64,000 nucleotides of DNA from NCBI GenBank assembly GCA_028023455.1, contig JAQFVV010000031.1, positions 6,056,926 through 6,120,925 of the forward strand. The letters run 5' to 3'. The translations under genes and the position numbers were made by a program. Under the pieces are notes generated by a model. The model did no database searches. It saw only the letters and a program-made list of their open reading frames with translations, and was not told where the DNA came from. Positions 12,793 through 26,460 of this stretch are shown one piece after another. The DNA comes from Epiperipatus broadwayi (lineage: Eukaryota; Onychophora; Udeonychophora; Euonychophora; Peripatidae). Within the stretch, counting starts at the first letter, position 1. Each line of letters starts with the position of its first letter.

Positions 12793-12954
12793 ATATTAAT
12801 AATCAGTCATTAAGTTAATGCACATGTGCTTTGTGGATTTTAACTGTAAATGAATACTCTCACTTTATCTTGTGTTTGGAAAGTGAAAGTATTCATTTAT
12901 AGTTAAAATCTGCAAAGTGCTTGTGCATTAGCTTAATGGCTGATTATTAATATT
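12793..12954. mobile_element. Palindromic MITE-like element
   Basis: About 160 bp in which the left ~65 bp (attaataatcagtcattaag, later gtggattttaactgtaaatg) is the near-perfect reverse complement of the right ~65 bp (catttatagttaaaatctgc, later cttaatggctgattattaat). The central spacer is about 30 bp. There is no coding capacity. This is the form of a foldback MITE, but a target duplication could not be fixed because the ends are AT-rich. Confidence 0.75.
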
Positions 12955-14465
12955 ACAGTTTATAAAACATAGGACTATATAAAATAAATATCTTATTTAG
13001 TTATAAACATTGAAATATTCAGAGTATAAGGGAATTTTGAAATTTTCATGTATATAACATGTTTATGTCTAATTCTCTGTTCTTATAATAATAGAGTATT
13101 GTGGACTTTTGTATTAATTTATCTAATCATTCAAACTTACATTTTAAGATTATTTTTTTATTCTGTAAGACAATTCAAGAAATTAGACTTGATTTGTTAT
13201 AAATATAAGTTTGCAAACAAAAAATATCCTAATAAATGGTATCTTTATTTGCAGATATTGGAAAAAAAATGGTAATAAAATGATTGTGTAATGAGCACAA
13301 TGGAATTCTTTCTCATTGGGCAGAGTGAAGTATAGCCAGTCAAGTGAGTGTCTCCAAAAAAATAAACAATTTTTTTTGTTGACAAAAATTTATTTTTTAC
13401 TCTTCTGTACCATATCAGACTTAACTCTTCTGAGAAGTGACAGATTTATTTGTTTTCCCTGATAAAATTATATATAAGTTTTCAACATTTGATATTAGTA
13501 TTAAATCAATATTCTATACTAAAATATAATAAATTGGACTTGATAAGGATGAAGTGTGTGTTTTCAAACCAAATAAATTCTAAAAAATCATATTTGAAGT
13601 TATCAAATATTGAATAAATAACATTGTAGTGAAAACAAAGAGCAGTTTTATGATTTAATTGATGGGAGAATGTGATTGGTTTCATATAATCAACAGTATT
13701 TTTAATTGGCATTTGTGTCTAAAATGTGAATGAATAAATATCAATATTTGATAAATCAAGTTTCATATTTTTTTACAATATTGTCATACTAACAACATGT
13801 TAGCAATCAGTTTATAACACAAGTTTATTGAAAATCCATAATATGCTCTAGTAACGTTATTTTGACACTTATTATATTCCATTTTTTTAAAATAAAACAT
13901 TATATGTATAAAATAAAAGCATAATCATGTTTTCTTTTATTTTTAATTAATTATTATACAATTATTTTTTTTTAAAAATAATTATGATTCATTAATAAAC
14001 ACCAAACAAAAATCATCTTATTCGCTACTTGAATAATCTTTTAGAAGGATTCTCACAAATTATTTTGAAACCAGAGAATAAATAATTAATCTATCAGCAT
14101 CTGTGGTCTTTTACTTTGAAGTTACTGATTTTTTAAAAAAAAATATTGGCTTTTTCACTTTTTTAATTGATAAATTATTATTCACTAGTTTATGGTTTTG
14201 CAATTTTTTTAAAAAATAAAACAAATTGCAAAATATCACTACAGATAGTCATCAGTAGAAAAATAAAAGAAAACAAACATCAGCGCCACTTTCTCCAAGC
14301 AAAATCCTTTATTTGGAATAGCCAGTTACTAAAGAAAAAAGTGTTTTCTTATTTGGTTTAACTTATGTCACACAAATACTATTGTAATTACTAGTAGATG
14401 TCATTTCAGCTTATATTTTCACTTTTAATTGATTATCATATGGTTATATTATATTGAGTTTTAAT
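12955..14465. other. AT-rich stretch, nothing recognised
   Basis: Short open frames on both strands (for example 13048-13275 and 13506-13712) are AT-driven and show no domain. Confidence 0.7.
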
Positions 14466-14690
14466 ATATAGGGTATATGAGCACAGACTTTCACACCGCC
14501 CACCACTCTCCACTCTATCTCATAACACTGATACACCAGAACACATATATATTGAAAAGATAAATAATCACCAATATAGGTATTTCATGTTAAACCAGCA
14601 ATCATCAGTTGGTCCAGATTACCATCTCCACACATATATGCTATAAGTGCTCAGATATATATTAAGATAGCCAATCTTACATTAAAAACT
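14466..14690 (-). repeat. Dispersed ~350-bp repeat family, copy on minus strand
   Basis: Reverse complement of the repeat seen twice at 25.46-26.27 kb. Shared phrases in this orientation are agcacagactttcaca, caccactctccactctatct, ataacactgatacacc, aatcatcagttggtccagat and gatagccaatctta. No open frame is shared. The family is unidentified. Confidence 0.75.
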
Positions 14691-17600
14691 TTCACTATAT
14701 TTCAATATTTATATACTATAAGTTGTTGAAAATGTTTAATTATATATGTGTGGGTGTGTGCTTATGATATTTGATTTATAATATAGACTATCTTATAATT
14801 TTTCGTTAATTCACGTTTTCCTTTTTAGCTTTCGAAAAAAAATATTTCACTCATTATATACTTCATAATCATGAAATAATTATCTAAAACAATATTTTCC
14901 CTTTGATCTGTTTGAAGCTTTTTTTTTCATTTTGATTTAGTACTTTTACTTTTTTTAAATATATATATATTGTATATGTTGAAAGTAGTATAAGGTTCAT
15001 TTTTATAAACGATACAAAAAAGTCTATTAGAGATTTTATAGAAATGCTGTAAATACCTCTGCGTTGCAGTCATTAAAATAATTAATATTACAAATAAATA
15101 TCGCATTAAAGTTTTTATATATGTAAAAAATACTGAATAAATCAATACTCCAACCATTAACAAAGCAAAAATATTTGTTTTCCAAACGCCAAGAAACTGT
15201 GATTTTGTTTTCAATCTTCAAAGCCATAAATAATCTCCTAAAGAGTATTTTTTCCTCTCTCTCGGGTCTCTGAGATTTATACGTCTTAAAATATTTTTCA
15301 CGCTGTTTTTGACTTCAAAATTTTTTTTCCTTCTTTTCTCTTTGTGAAATAAATTATATCCTGACTTATAAAGTTTATTCTGTTTCCATAGCTCTTTGTT
15401 TTTTATATAATAAATTACGTCTTCACACTTTTAGTTTCTTATATATACACATTCATACTGAAGTTAAAAATTATGCAACAAGGAAAGCAAGAAATCATAT
15501 TTGGTTAATTTATAAAGATAATTGCGGTGTGGTGGTTAGTGCAATCGTCTTTTATATAAATTATAATGCTTGAATGTATTTTGGTAGCTGATGAATAGTA
15601 AGCAGATACAGAACTTTTTCAGATGACTGAATAGTGGACCAATGAATGTTACCTGTTGATATATAGCTAATTATTTTATATGGATGTTAATTATATCAGA
15701 ATTATCTGTAATTAACAGATGATGAGATAGAGTTCATTAACAACAAAGTCAAGATTATATTATAATTCAGACGCCATCAGAGTTTGTTCTATGGATTTAA
15801 ATTTTTTTAGCGTATGGATCAATAATTTGATAGCATTTTACGTAGCAGTGGACGTGAATGTTGAGATATATTATATATACCTAGGTATTATTACTGTATT
15901 TAACTATTTATGGAAGTGTTTTTTTTTTCTCAATTACAGCTATAAATAATTGTATTGCAAACTGCTCAGATGTCTTAGTAAATTGTGTACAATCTATGCA
16001 TCCTAATGAGAGGTTGAGTATTTAGCTTTTAATTCAATTAGTGCAACCTGAAGTAATTTGTTTACATTGATGGCTTAGTAATTATTCCCGAAACCTTCAA
16101 GTTGTGAATACAGCATTCTCATTCTTCTGATGAGCTACAGATTCAGCACTTCATAAATACTATAATTCATTTTTATTTCAACACAGTTGAAAGATAGAGT
16201 AGTTAAAAAAATCATGATAATATATTAGAATTTATGTGGACTATATAAACCATCTTCACCCAGAAGTACCATTTGCATACAATACAAATTGATCCATTAT
16301 TCTATTTATTTGAGAATTTGCATAGTGAGTTTTAATTTACCTTGCAGAAAATCTTTTTTTTAAATACTTCAAGTTTGTTTAGTTCTATCTCTTCTTTATA
16401 TTGTTTCTTCAATCATGTCATCCCAATCAAAACCATCAATATTATATATATTGTTAATTTTGTGACCCATTTTTATAATGTCAGGAGGGTTTGCCTCTCT
16501 AATGGAAACCATAGTCAAATTCATCACATTTTTTTTTAAGATTTATGTTATTCAGTGTTTTAGCCAGTCAAATCCAATATAAAAAAAAAACATGATTTTA
16601 TAATAAGTATATTGAATAAAAAGTTATTTTATAATAATGGATCAATAGTTTCACATCCAGTTAGATTAAACCATACTGATTAGTCTTGTGAGATTGACGT
16701 ACTACTTTTCTGGAGCAACGTTTAATGAAATTTTTCTAATGATTCTATAATTCTCAATACGTTGTCCATGATTGATTTCAATATAAAATATAGGAAAACA
16801 TTAAATCTATACACAAACAAAGTTTAGTAGAAGTAGATATTTTGCAATGTTGAAGTACCTTATTTTTTAATCTACTGAAAATATATCAAAATAACAATAG
16901 CTATTTATTGGCTTGTGATTATATAAATAAATTATATGTTCATAGAAATCTATTACTCTTTGTAATTAATTGTGAAATGTAAATATAGTTCAAATTCTGA
17001 TAGAAAGCAAAAATACTATGAATATTTTATTTTAAGATGCTCCGTAATATTATTAAAATACTATGCAATATGACTGTAATCAGGGTAAATTTCCCTTTAC
17101 TCTATGTGATAATATTAAAGCTATGACTGTAGTGACACATTTTATAATAGATTTAGAATGTAGCTTGGATAAAAAAAACAATATTTTGTGCAAATGTCAA
17201 CACTCATTTCTAGCCTAAAGATTATCTCAAAAAAGCAGTAGAAATTAATTTTAATTTAAAAAATATGCTGAGTATAAAATACAATAATATTAATAATATT
17301 GATAGTAATCAAATGGTTAGTCACTTCGTCATGTGTTTGAGCAGAATAACATTCTTCAAAGGCAGATATAGTTTCTAATATAAATATACATTTTATGTTA
17401 CCTATCTCTATTTCTTCATATTACTATTTGCTATCAGATGAGTTAAATAGGCCTTAGTCTACATGAATCTCTCATGTCAACAGTTATTGCATCACTTTAA
17501 TCATGACAGTGAGAATGTGTATTTGTTCTATCACATTTCCATCTTTCTTGCATGCACAAAATTCTGACTTTATTTTTTTTTGTGTGTGTACAAGTTCACC

Positions 17601-20600
17601 ATGTTGAAAATGAGCATGTTTAAAATATTGTGAATTATTAACTGCCATCCTGAATGAGTTTTTACAATTAAAACTAAGTTACTATAAAACTGAATTTGGT
17701 GTACTAGCTTCAACTAACAAATTATTTTATTAATGGTAAGGTCTATTTATGAATGGGCTGTTAACATGAAATGGGAAAAAAAAGAAAAAAAATCTTAAAA
17801 TACCTAATTTTTTACAGTTGAAAGACAGTCAGACTAACTAATCAATCTTTAAAGTTGTAAAATAAATATAGAATCACCATTGATAATAATAAAACAGTAA
17901 ATAATATGACTAATATTAAAATAAAGTATTTTAATTTTTAAAAAAAATTAACATTACTTGAATATAGCTATTTTACTTAATACAAATTCTTCTCTTATAT
18001 CTAAAGAAGTATGCAGATTAAACCCTGATACAGCCATTTTTAATAAAATTCATAATCCAAAAAATATACATTTTTCATATAGAATGTAATCCACTATAGT
18101 TTTTTTTTTCTTGAAAGTTCTCGATAAATCTCTAAAATTCTAATAATAATTAAAATTTGCTTCTCTGATAGTTGGGCCTAATTTGATGGTCATGTCAAGT
18201 GTCATTAGCCAAAAGGTCATCACAGCCACCTTGCAAGCAAATAGTTGGTTGCAGACGGTTGTGGGTTTACCTTCTGGATGATGCTATGACATATGAAATA
18301 TATATATATATTTCAACATTACATTAAGTTTCACACAAAATTATTGGAAATAATGGTATTTTTGCCCAAAACAAGAACCGAAAATTATAAATATATTTCT
18401 TAGAAATAAAAATCATTCTAATGAAACTGGGTTACATCTATGATCAAGACAATAGCATCTTGAAGATTACTTTATAGTTAATAAGAATAATATTTATGTA
18501 GGAAACCACAACAAATGTGCATCCTCCAATAACAATTCACAAGCCAACTTTAAATAATAATTTTAACATACTTGCAATGAAAGTTCTGTCTTATTCCTTG
18601 CAAGTTTGTTAAAATGGTTCCTAGTAATTCTAATTGTGAATAATTACTAAGATATTCACATCTGTATTCTAATTCTATGTAAATGAAAAGGTTTATTTGG
18701 TAATAGATGAAACAATGATTGTGGAAGAATTTTAGTAAAGTTTATTCTTTTATTGGCTAGTATTCTAATGTTATATGAATTTTTATTATATAAATATTAT
18801 TATATATTCTCAGCATTAAGAGTCATTGTTGTTAAGATTAATAAAATATAACTCATTATTCTAAACTATAATATTTATTACTTAAAACATTATGAAATTC
18901 TATGCTAATACAAAATTTCATTCTTTTAAGTAACAATGATTAATTTATTGTCCATGTAATTGATATAAAAGTTATATTTGGAAATACAAGTAGAATTTCA
19001 GAAAAAGATTGCTGAGGCAAACGAAACTGTCAATAGTGGTTTGTAAAAAAGCATTGTAAAAAGTAATAAAGAACATAAATGATATTAATGTTATATAAAA
19101 AGTGTTTTTTTTTTTTTTGTATGACTGATAAATTAAGTACAATATGAAACAAGACATTCCTACTCATTTGTTAAAAAGAGTCATATGTCTTTTTTGTAAA
19201 ATATTATGATATGTACATTTATAATTTCTGGTGATGTTTAAAATCAAAACATAATGCATATATTGTCTTTTATTTTTTTATTATTGTGTTTTTGAAAACA
19301 ATTTAAGTATTAGTTTCTACTTTCACTTTCTAGTCTTTGCAAGTTTTATTTAAGAAGCTAATTCAATAAATGAAAGTATTCTAAAAATATAAAATATTAA
19401 TTTTGCAATTAAAAAAAATAGCACTCTTAAATTGAAATAAACATAAATTGTCAATTATAAAATATATATATATTTTAATCTAAAAACATTAAAAATGTTT
19501 AGAATGAATAAAAAAACAACCTTTTTTCATCTATATCTAAATAAAGCATAACTTCAAATATTTCAAATTCTTTTTAAAATGTTAAAATTGATTGTAATAA
19601 AAAAGAAATATTTAATAAATACTTTACAAAAAGGAAATATATTGTTATTTTTGTCTGCTGTAAACAAAATTATACTTGAGTAATTGGCTAAATAAAAAAA
19701 TATTAAAATTTCAAATAATTTATTTACAAAAAGGTTGTTATTTATTTGCAAATAAATATTTAATAATTTTTCAAAAAAAAAAATAAAATAAAAAAGTAAA
19801 TTATAAATATATATTTGTTTTTACAATGGACACAAAAATATTAAGAAGCAGGGGTACTATTGTTCTGGGTCCATTTTTTATATGATTGAAATAGTAAGGA
19901 TTTATGTAAAATAAAACATTATTTCCAGATTTTTAAAATAATTATTAAATCTCTTAATTATTATTATGTAAATTATTATTATGATATATAGTTCATTAAC
20001 AATATGATATTTATTTTCAATATTAAATACTTAACATTTCTGGTTACTCATAAATTCAAAATATAGTACATATATTTTCATTTTTAGTTTAATTACTTGA
20101 AGTTATCAGCAATAAATAGAATTGTATAATTTAAAGATCAAATTGTAGAACTTAAAATGTACAAAATGGTGGTACTTGTTAATGTTTTATTGGTTTCCAT
20201 CATTTGAAAATTGTTATTTAAATAAATATAAAATGCATGTAAATATATAAAAAAAGCTTTTTTTCATTTTCTTAAATAATTTCATAGCTTTTATTATTTT
20301 TCTTTCATTTAGATAAATTTGAAATTAATTTTTCATAATTTTGTATTATCAAATAGTTTTATTTTCCATAAAAAAAATAATGAAAAAGAGTTCATACAAG
20401 AATACATACATATACAAGTTTTTGGACAGAACATTTAATTGTATACAACAAGATTAAAGTGATGTACAAAAATCAGTTCTATTCTAAAGATATTGGTACA
20501 AATTTGATATTTATTCTCTAAAAACATATACTAAAGCAGTCAAATTTCAAAAACTATTAAATAATAAAATTTCTTAATTAGATTTCAAAGTGTATCCAGA

Positions 20601-20696
20601 TACAGTACATTTATTATTAAATTCATTAAAAAATTTTATCTGGTTCTTTGACGATAACTTTATAAATTGTCATTAATTAAAAAATATAGGTATATG
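14691..20696. other. AT-rich stretch, nothing recognised
   Basis: About 6 kb of AT-rich DNA with short AT runs and homopolymers. Small frames (14927-15214, 16342-16539, 18972-19157, 19563-19751) are low-complexity and match no family I recognise. Confidence 0.65.
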
Positions 20697-21106
20697 ATTG
20701 TAATTATACAGAAGGACATCATTTTTTCTTAGCAATGCCATTAAACAGTGATGTTAAAATGGCAAAGATGCTCTTGTCCCAGTCACAAGATAAGATAGAA
20801 ACTTTGAAAAAATAACATTGATAACTTTATTTTCAAACTCAAATGAACTTAAACAAGCCAACCTAAGTGTCTAGAAGTGAGAGTGTGAATATATACTCAT
20901 TCACTTTAAATTTATTTCTTTGTGCTAACATTACACAATGTTAAGGTATGTAATAATCAATAAATTTTATTAAGGCAGATTTTAGATTCTAATTATATAA
21001 AAGGTAATCATTTCTTCTTACTAGTGCCAAATATCTTTGCAATTTTAACATCACTGTTTAATGTCACTAGTCAGAAAAGATTATTATCTTTTATATAATT
21101 ACAATC
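20697..21106. mobile_element. Foldback element with ~72-bp inverted arms
   Basis: The left arm at about 20697-20769 (gattgtaattata, then attaaacagtgatgttaaaa, ggcaaagat) is the imperfect reverse complement of about 21033-21106 (atctttgc, aattttaacatcactgttta, then tataattacaatc). The ~260-bp interior has no gene and contains a further partial copy of the arm. A non-autonomous foldback element is the simplest reading. Confidence 0.65.
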
Positions 21107-22451
21107 TAAACAACGTGCTAGTAAAATCTATTGATTACACATATATAAGACAATTTTGGCTTAATACAACAATGTGGAAATATAACATTATTTATGTGCT
21201 TACATTTCATTGTAATTAATGTATAATTATTATCTGTGTATTACCAAAATGCATTATTAAATATCTGATGATGTAATGTTCAAATCCCTTATTGATGCTA
21301 ATATTTTTGTCATAGCTATGTTGACTTTAAATCAGTCTGACCTTTCATATAAAGGGCCTTAATATGCCATTGACATATACATAAGTAGGATGAGCAGAAT
21401 TTTGACAGATCTGTAAATATTAAAGTTTAATTTAAAATCTATATTAATAAATTAAATGTGAAACTTTACTATCAATATAGAGATATATAGGCAGAAAGAA
21501 GTTCAAATAAAACGTGGATTAAATCTATAATGAAGATACATTCATTTATTGATTATTGTCACATTTCATTTTTTTAGCACATATAGACTGGTTAATAATA
21601 ATAAAATCTTATTTAATCACTAGACGTCACCCTTTTATATAGAAACATCAAAATAAAGTTTGACCTTTTTAATGCTATAATACAAAAATTCAGATGTCTA
21701 CTTTTTGCTTATTTATTTCAATTTTGCCAATAGTATATGAATTAAAACACATTGGAAATAGAATGATTGTGGTTCCTGACAAGATATATGGTAAAAAATA
21801 AAATACTGTTGTTTATATTTACATAATGAATAACAGAATGGCTTAATTGCTTAGGTTAAGACTTCATCAGATATTTAAGTCATGGATGCACCAGAACTAA
21901 ATCCAATTAAAAAAACATTATGCTCCAGAGACTGATCCTGAACCAATTCACTAAACTACAGATTACAAACTCTTGTTGTGATTGTTAGAGTAAAAATCAT
22001 TGGAGTTTTCTAAAAATTCAAGATACATACATTTGTGTTCCTGATTTTTAAAATGGATATATCATCCAATATACAAAAATGAAAGAGTATTTAAGACATT
22101 TTAATTGTTATTTGCTATAGTGAAGTTTTGTTTAAAAAAAAGGGTAAGCTGCTTTCGAAATCTTAGATGACCATTTTCCATGATCTTATTGCTTATTGTC
22201 AAAATCTAATAATTTTGCATACACAGTGTTTGTTTCTAGGGCAGATGTGAAAAACATAGAGTACATAAGTAAAGTTATGATTTATATATTTATTTTATTA
22301 ATATTGGTTAAAACAGTTTATTCACTTCAATAAACAGCTCTGTAGAAATGATTGAAAATGTGTGTGTCAAGTGCCATTTGTTCGCATTATACTTTTTCTA
22401 CATAATATATAAATATATATTATTAATCAATGTCTGTATTCCAATTATAAT
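21107..22451. other. AT-rich stretch, nothing recognised
   Basis: No repeat, gene or structured element recognised apart from short AT runs. Confidence 0.65.
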
Positions 22452-23657
22452 AAAATATATATAATTCTTCAAAACAATACAATAATTAATACAGTAAAAA
22501 ATATTTTAAACACAAATATATAACATAATTTAATAGAAGTACTTTCAACTATCTATGTAGTCATTATCAACTAGATTCAAATTTATTACAAAAAACTGTT
22601 ACAAATGTAAACAAAAAGAATTATGTCATACATCAATTTTCTCACATTCATTAATTTTTATATTGGCAGCCTGTCTATTTATCAAATGTTGCTTTTCATT
22701 TTTTTTTAACATAGCTTATTTAATTTTATGTTTCTTATTATTTCTTTCAATACACAAAATCTTAACTTTATTAAACTCAAAATCAAAACCATAATTACAT
22801 TTTACATTATGATCAAAAAATACTGACGGTAATATGTCATCATTTCTAACATTCTCTTGTCTTGATTTTTGTACTCCTTTATATAACAACCAATGCTCCT
22901 TTGATTTTTCTCCAATGTACATTGAGATTCACCTATATATGCCTTTCCACAAACACACAACCATTTATATATTGCACAACTTTGATTTAAAATACATCTA
23001 TTTTTTTAATTATTTATCAATCTATTTAAATTAGGAGTAGTATAAAATGTGACTTGACATATATTTTTATATATCTGTTTTGTAAACTTCACTTGTTCAT
23101 TACAAATAAATGGTATTGATATCCAAATATATTTCATTTTATCAATATCTATAGCACTTAAAATATTACTATTATTATTAAACTTAGTAACAATATTATA
23201 AATTAATTTATGATCATATCCAATATTTAGCAAATCCATAGTAAATACATTTATGTTACTTAATTTATCAGAATTATATTTAAATAACTTATTATTCCTA
23301 AATAAAAATGATTTTAAACCAGATAGTTTATGTACCATTGGCACATTTGAATACCAAGGAATATATCCTCTTTTATCAATATCTTTATTACCATACAATA
23401 ATCTTATTTATTTTTATTATAAGTAACTTTAATATCCAAATATTGAATTGACATTTTTTCTTCAAAAAATTTACTCCATTTTAAACCTTCTAAACTATTT
23501 GATTCATTAAATAACAAATTTATGACAATTTGAATCTAGTTGATAATGACTACATAGATAGTTGAGAGTACTTCTATTAAATTATGGTATATATTTGTTT
23601 TTAAAATATTTTTACTGTATTAATTATTGTATTGTTTTGAATATATATATATAATTC
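22452..23657 (-). mobile_element. Penelope-like fragment flanked by ~120-bp inverted repeats
   Basis: The left repeat (about 22452-22584) and right repeat (about 23523-23657) are inverted copies. They share aaaacaatacaataattaat, acagtaaaaa, aatagaagtact and caactatctatgtagtcatt, then atcaactagattcaaatt. The whole space between them is taken up by a minus-strand Penelope-like fragment. Penelope-like elements are known to be bounded by terminal repeats that may be direct or inverted, so the repeats probably belong to the element and are not an unrelated foldback. Confidence 0.7.
22716..23535 (-). pseudogene. Penelope-like element: RT C-terminus, linker and GIY-YIG relic
   Basis: On the minus strand the order is as follows. 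Positions 23535-23399 encode a reverse-transcriptase C-terminal piece containing GLKWSKFFEE and IQYLDIKV. Then 23398-23006 has VHKLSGLKSFLF, LLNIGYDHKLIYNIV and IWISIPFICNEQVKFTKQIY, the linker before the nuclease. A GIY-YIG piece follows in shifting frames: CAIYKWLCVCGKAYIGES, then KEHWLLYKG, VFFDHNVKCNYGFDFEFNKV and ILCIERN (22716-22985). Stops and a frameshift separate the pieces, and the catalytic palm of the reverse transcriptase is missing. It differs from the relic at 1.7-2.4 kb in sequence, so two Penelope-like lineages are present. Confidence 0.75.
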
Positions 23658-25460
23658 TGGTCATAATCAAAATTAAGGTTCACAGTTAGATTTAGTTGTT
23701 CATTTTACACACTACAAAGTGCAAGTTAATCAAATTATTCCACTCATTTACAAGTCTGGACATTTCAAAAACATAGCTATTATTCCTGATTAACTGACCT
23801 ACTATTTATTAATGATGTACACTGCTGGTGGAATCAGTTTTTTATTTATTTGAAAAGGGCACAAGAATTATATACAAGAAATCACTGACCCATCACAACA
23901 TACCATTAATTCGTAACTAATCAGTGAAAGTAAGATTGGGATTAAGTTTGTTATGACATTAAATTTTTTATATGAATTTTTGTTTTGGAATTTTCCACAG
24001 GTTTAAAAAATTCATGTTGGGAAAGGCAATTTATGCATAATAAATTCTAATTAACTAACCATAATAATACACAATGAAGAGTTGATATTATAGATAAATA
24101 TTTTATTATACAAATTAAATTATTTGAAAGATAAATTATTAAATAAAGTAGGAAAGCACATACACGCTAATCCATAATAACATTGATCAAATCATTAATT
24201 CACATAGTTCTTAACTTCTTACGATTCTTTCAGAAAGTTCCCTGAATAAAGAAAGTTGAATGTCTCTATCAGTATTATAAGCTTATAATTAATGTTAGTT
24301 TGAAAAAATTTTTGTCACAAATTAGCCTATTATTAATAATAATAACTTACCAGTAACTTGTGTAGATTCTTGTAGTATACATGTATTTTTCAGGGATCCC
24401 AAGCTCATTGAAACTTAACCAATTTCTTTTGTTGACATTTTCATATTCCTGGTCTGTTTTACAGCTGTATTTGAAAGCTCTTTTGGTCTGACCTCTTCAT
24501 TATGAAATATAATGTTCACAACACTTCATTCCTATTCCCACATAAAAACTTCTTCAGCAGGTAAGTAGTATTCCTGGGCAGATGCATTTCACTACCCAGG
24601 ACCCCCATTGGAACCTCCAGCTAAAAAATAAATAACAAGACCCAGGTCAAAATTGTTTTCTTCTTTTTATAGTCTAGGTTCAGTCTTGAAGCTTTTGCAC
24701 ATATTATTGTTATCAGAATATATAAGTTGATAATCTTACACATTTATTTTTCTTTTTGTTCCAAAGTCGTCTGTTTTTATGAATTACTTCGACCATCTTC
24801 AATTTGTGTAATCTTTCTTTTATGTTTGGAATTTTTTTTTTGTTTATCTGGATTAGTAATCTGCATATCTTTTTTGTTCCCTCCAAGACCTGTAGAGGTA
24901 CCTACTATCACATTTTATACGCATGTGTTTGAGGCTACAGCCTTAATGAATGTGCGTTTAAATAAATTTATAATTAAATTAAATAGATAAATATGAAACA
25001 AAAACAACTCTCATTGTATATTATGGAAAAAATAAATTATACTAAATAAAAAAGAAAATTAAATTGCATCTTTTAAAAGATCTTTAAATTTTACTTTTTG
25101 TTAGCTTTTTTTTTAAATATTATCAAATGCAAATATGCTCATGAACCATATGAATTTCAATATGGTTCATTACAACCCATCCCAACAATGAAGAATATAA
25201 AATGGATTTGAAATTATTTTATTCTTAATAAGTTTAAGTATAACTTATTTTTTTTGTATTAGTGACACTACTAAATTTCCTTAGACTATTCACAAGTGAC
25301 ATGTTGCTTTAAATCCCACATTTAAGATTTTAATGTGGCAGGAATGAAAAACATTTCCACATTCTCCTGTATCCTTTCTACACACACGTGAGACCAATAA
25401 TAAGAAAACCAAGTCAAAACACATACAAGTGTTGCTCATTCTTTTGAGACTTCTTGGCTC
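23658..25460. other. AT-rich stretch with one moderate-GC segment
   Basis: Mostly featureless. The segment at about 24440-24640 is less AT-rich. On the minus strand it reads atgaagaggtcagaccaaaa followed by gagctttcaaatacagctg, weakly reminiscent of Penelope-like terminal sequences. The 24727-24990 plus frame is Leu/Phe/Cys-rich without recognisable homology. A small palindrome (gaaccatatg / catatggttc-like) lies at about 25142-25168. Confidence 0.6.
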
Positions 25461-26270
25461 ATGGCCTTTGAGCATTCCATCATCAGATTTTCAATTGGAT
25501 GGACAGTTGAAAAGTTGGAATGTGGAATAGATAGAAACCTGTTCATTAAAGTATGAAGATTGGCTATCTTAATATATATCTGAGCACATATAGCATATAG
25601 GTGTGGAGATGATAATCTGAACCACTGATGATTGTTGATTTAGCATGAAATATGTATATTGGTGATTATTTATCTCTTCATATATATGTGTGTTCAAGTG
25701 TATCAGTGTTATGAGATAGAGTGGAGAGTGGTGGGTCATATGAAAGTCTGTGCTTATATACCCTATATATGTATATAATAAGCCTAGGTTTCAATTATTA
25801 CATGATAGAGATATCTGCCATGCCTTAGTTTATGTATTAAGTGGATTATGTCCTGTAGATGAGGGGTTAGATTGACCTTAGGTCAACATGGGTGTGACAA
25901 GAATCTTGATGACCTTTGAGCATTCCATCATCATATTTTCAATTGGATCAATGGATGAAGAGTTGCAGTGTGGAGTAGATTGAAGCCTGTCCATTAAAGT
26001 ATGATGATTGGCTATCTTAATATATATCTGAGCACTTATAGCATATATGTGTGGAGATGATAATCTGGACCAACTGATGATTGCTAATATAGCATGAAAT
26101 ATATATATTGGTGATTATTTATCTTTTCAGATATATATAGTGTTCAAATGTATCAGTGTTATGAGATAGAGTGGAGAGTGGTGGGTCGTGTGAAAGTCTG
26201 TGCTCATAAACCCTATATATTACATATATAGACACAGGTATATAATAAGCCTGGGTTTCAATTATTACAT
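25461..26270 (+). repeat. Dispersed ~350-bp repeat family, two tandem plus-strand copies
   Basis: Copy one (about 25461-25804) and copy two (about 25911-26270) share cctttgagcattccatcatc, ttttcaattgga, attaaagtatga, gattggctatcttaatatat, agatgataatctg, tgttatgagatagagtggag and the end gggtttcaattattacat (copy one has aggtttcaatt). A ~105-bp unrelated spacer (25805-25910) separates them. Neither encodes a protein. Confidence 0.8.
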
Positions 26271-26347
26271 AGCTTAATAAGTAAATTTCTTTTTATTTTA
26301 TAAAATTTAAAATTATCCATAATAAAGTTCATTCCTAAATTGTTTTA

Positions 26348-26374
26348 TAATGAGACATGTACCAATAAAAAAGA

Positions 26375-26381
<7 letters not shown>
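26348..26381 (+). repeat. 34-bp direct repeat, left copy (candidate target duplication)
   Basis: Begins taatgagacatgtaccaata and ends gacactata. An identical 34-bp copy sits at 39654-39687, directly after the right end of the giant inverted-repeat element. Here it is separated from the element tip by an AT array. Confidence 0.85.

Positions 26382-26457
<76 letters not shown>
26382..26457. repeat. (AT)n microsatellite at the left tip of the giant element
   Basis: About 76 bp of AT with one phase break (atatttatat). The second terminus of this family at 63.7 kb is also preceded by a short AT run, so the array may belong to the element or reflect insertion into TA-rich sites. Confidence 0.9.

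Positions 26458-26460
<3 letters not shown>

Noticed and set aside
24727-24990. 87-residue Leu/Phe/Cys-rich frame resembling a membrane protein
   Set aside because: Low complexity in pyrimidine-rich DNA; nothing beyond chance.
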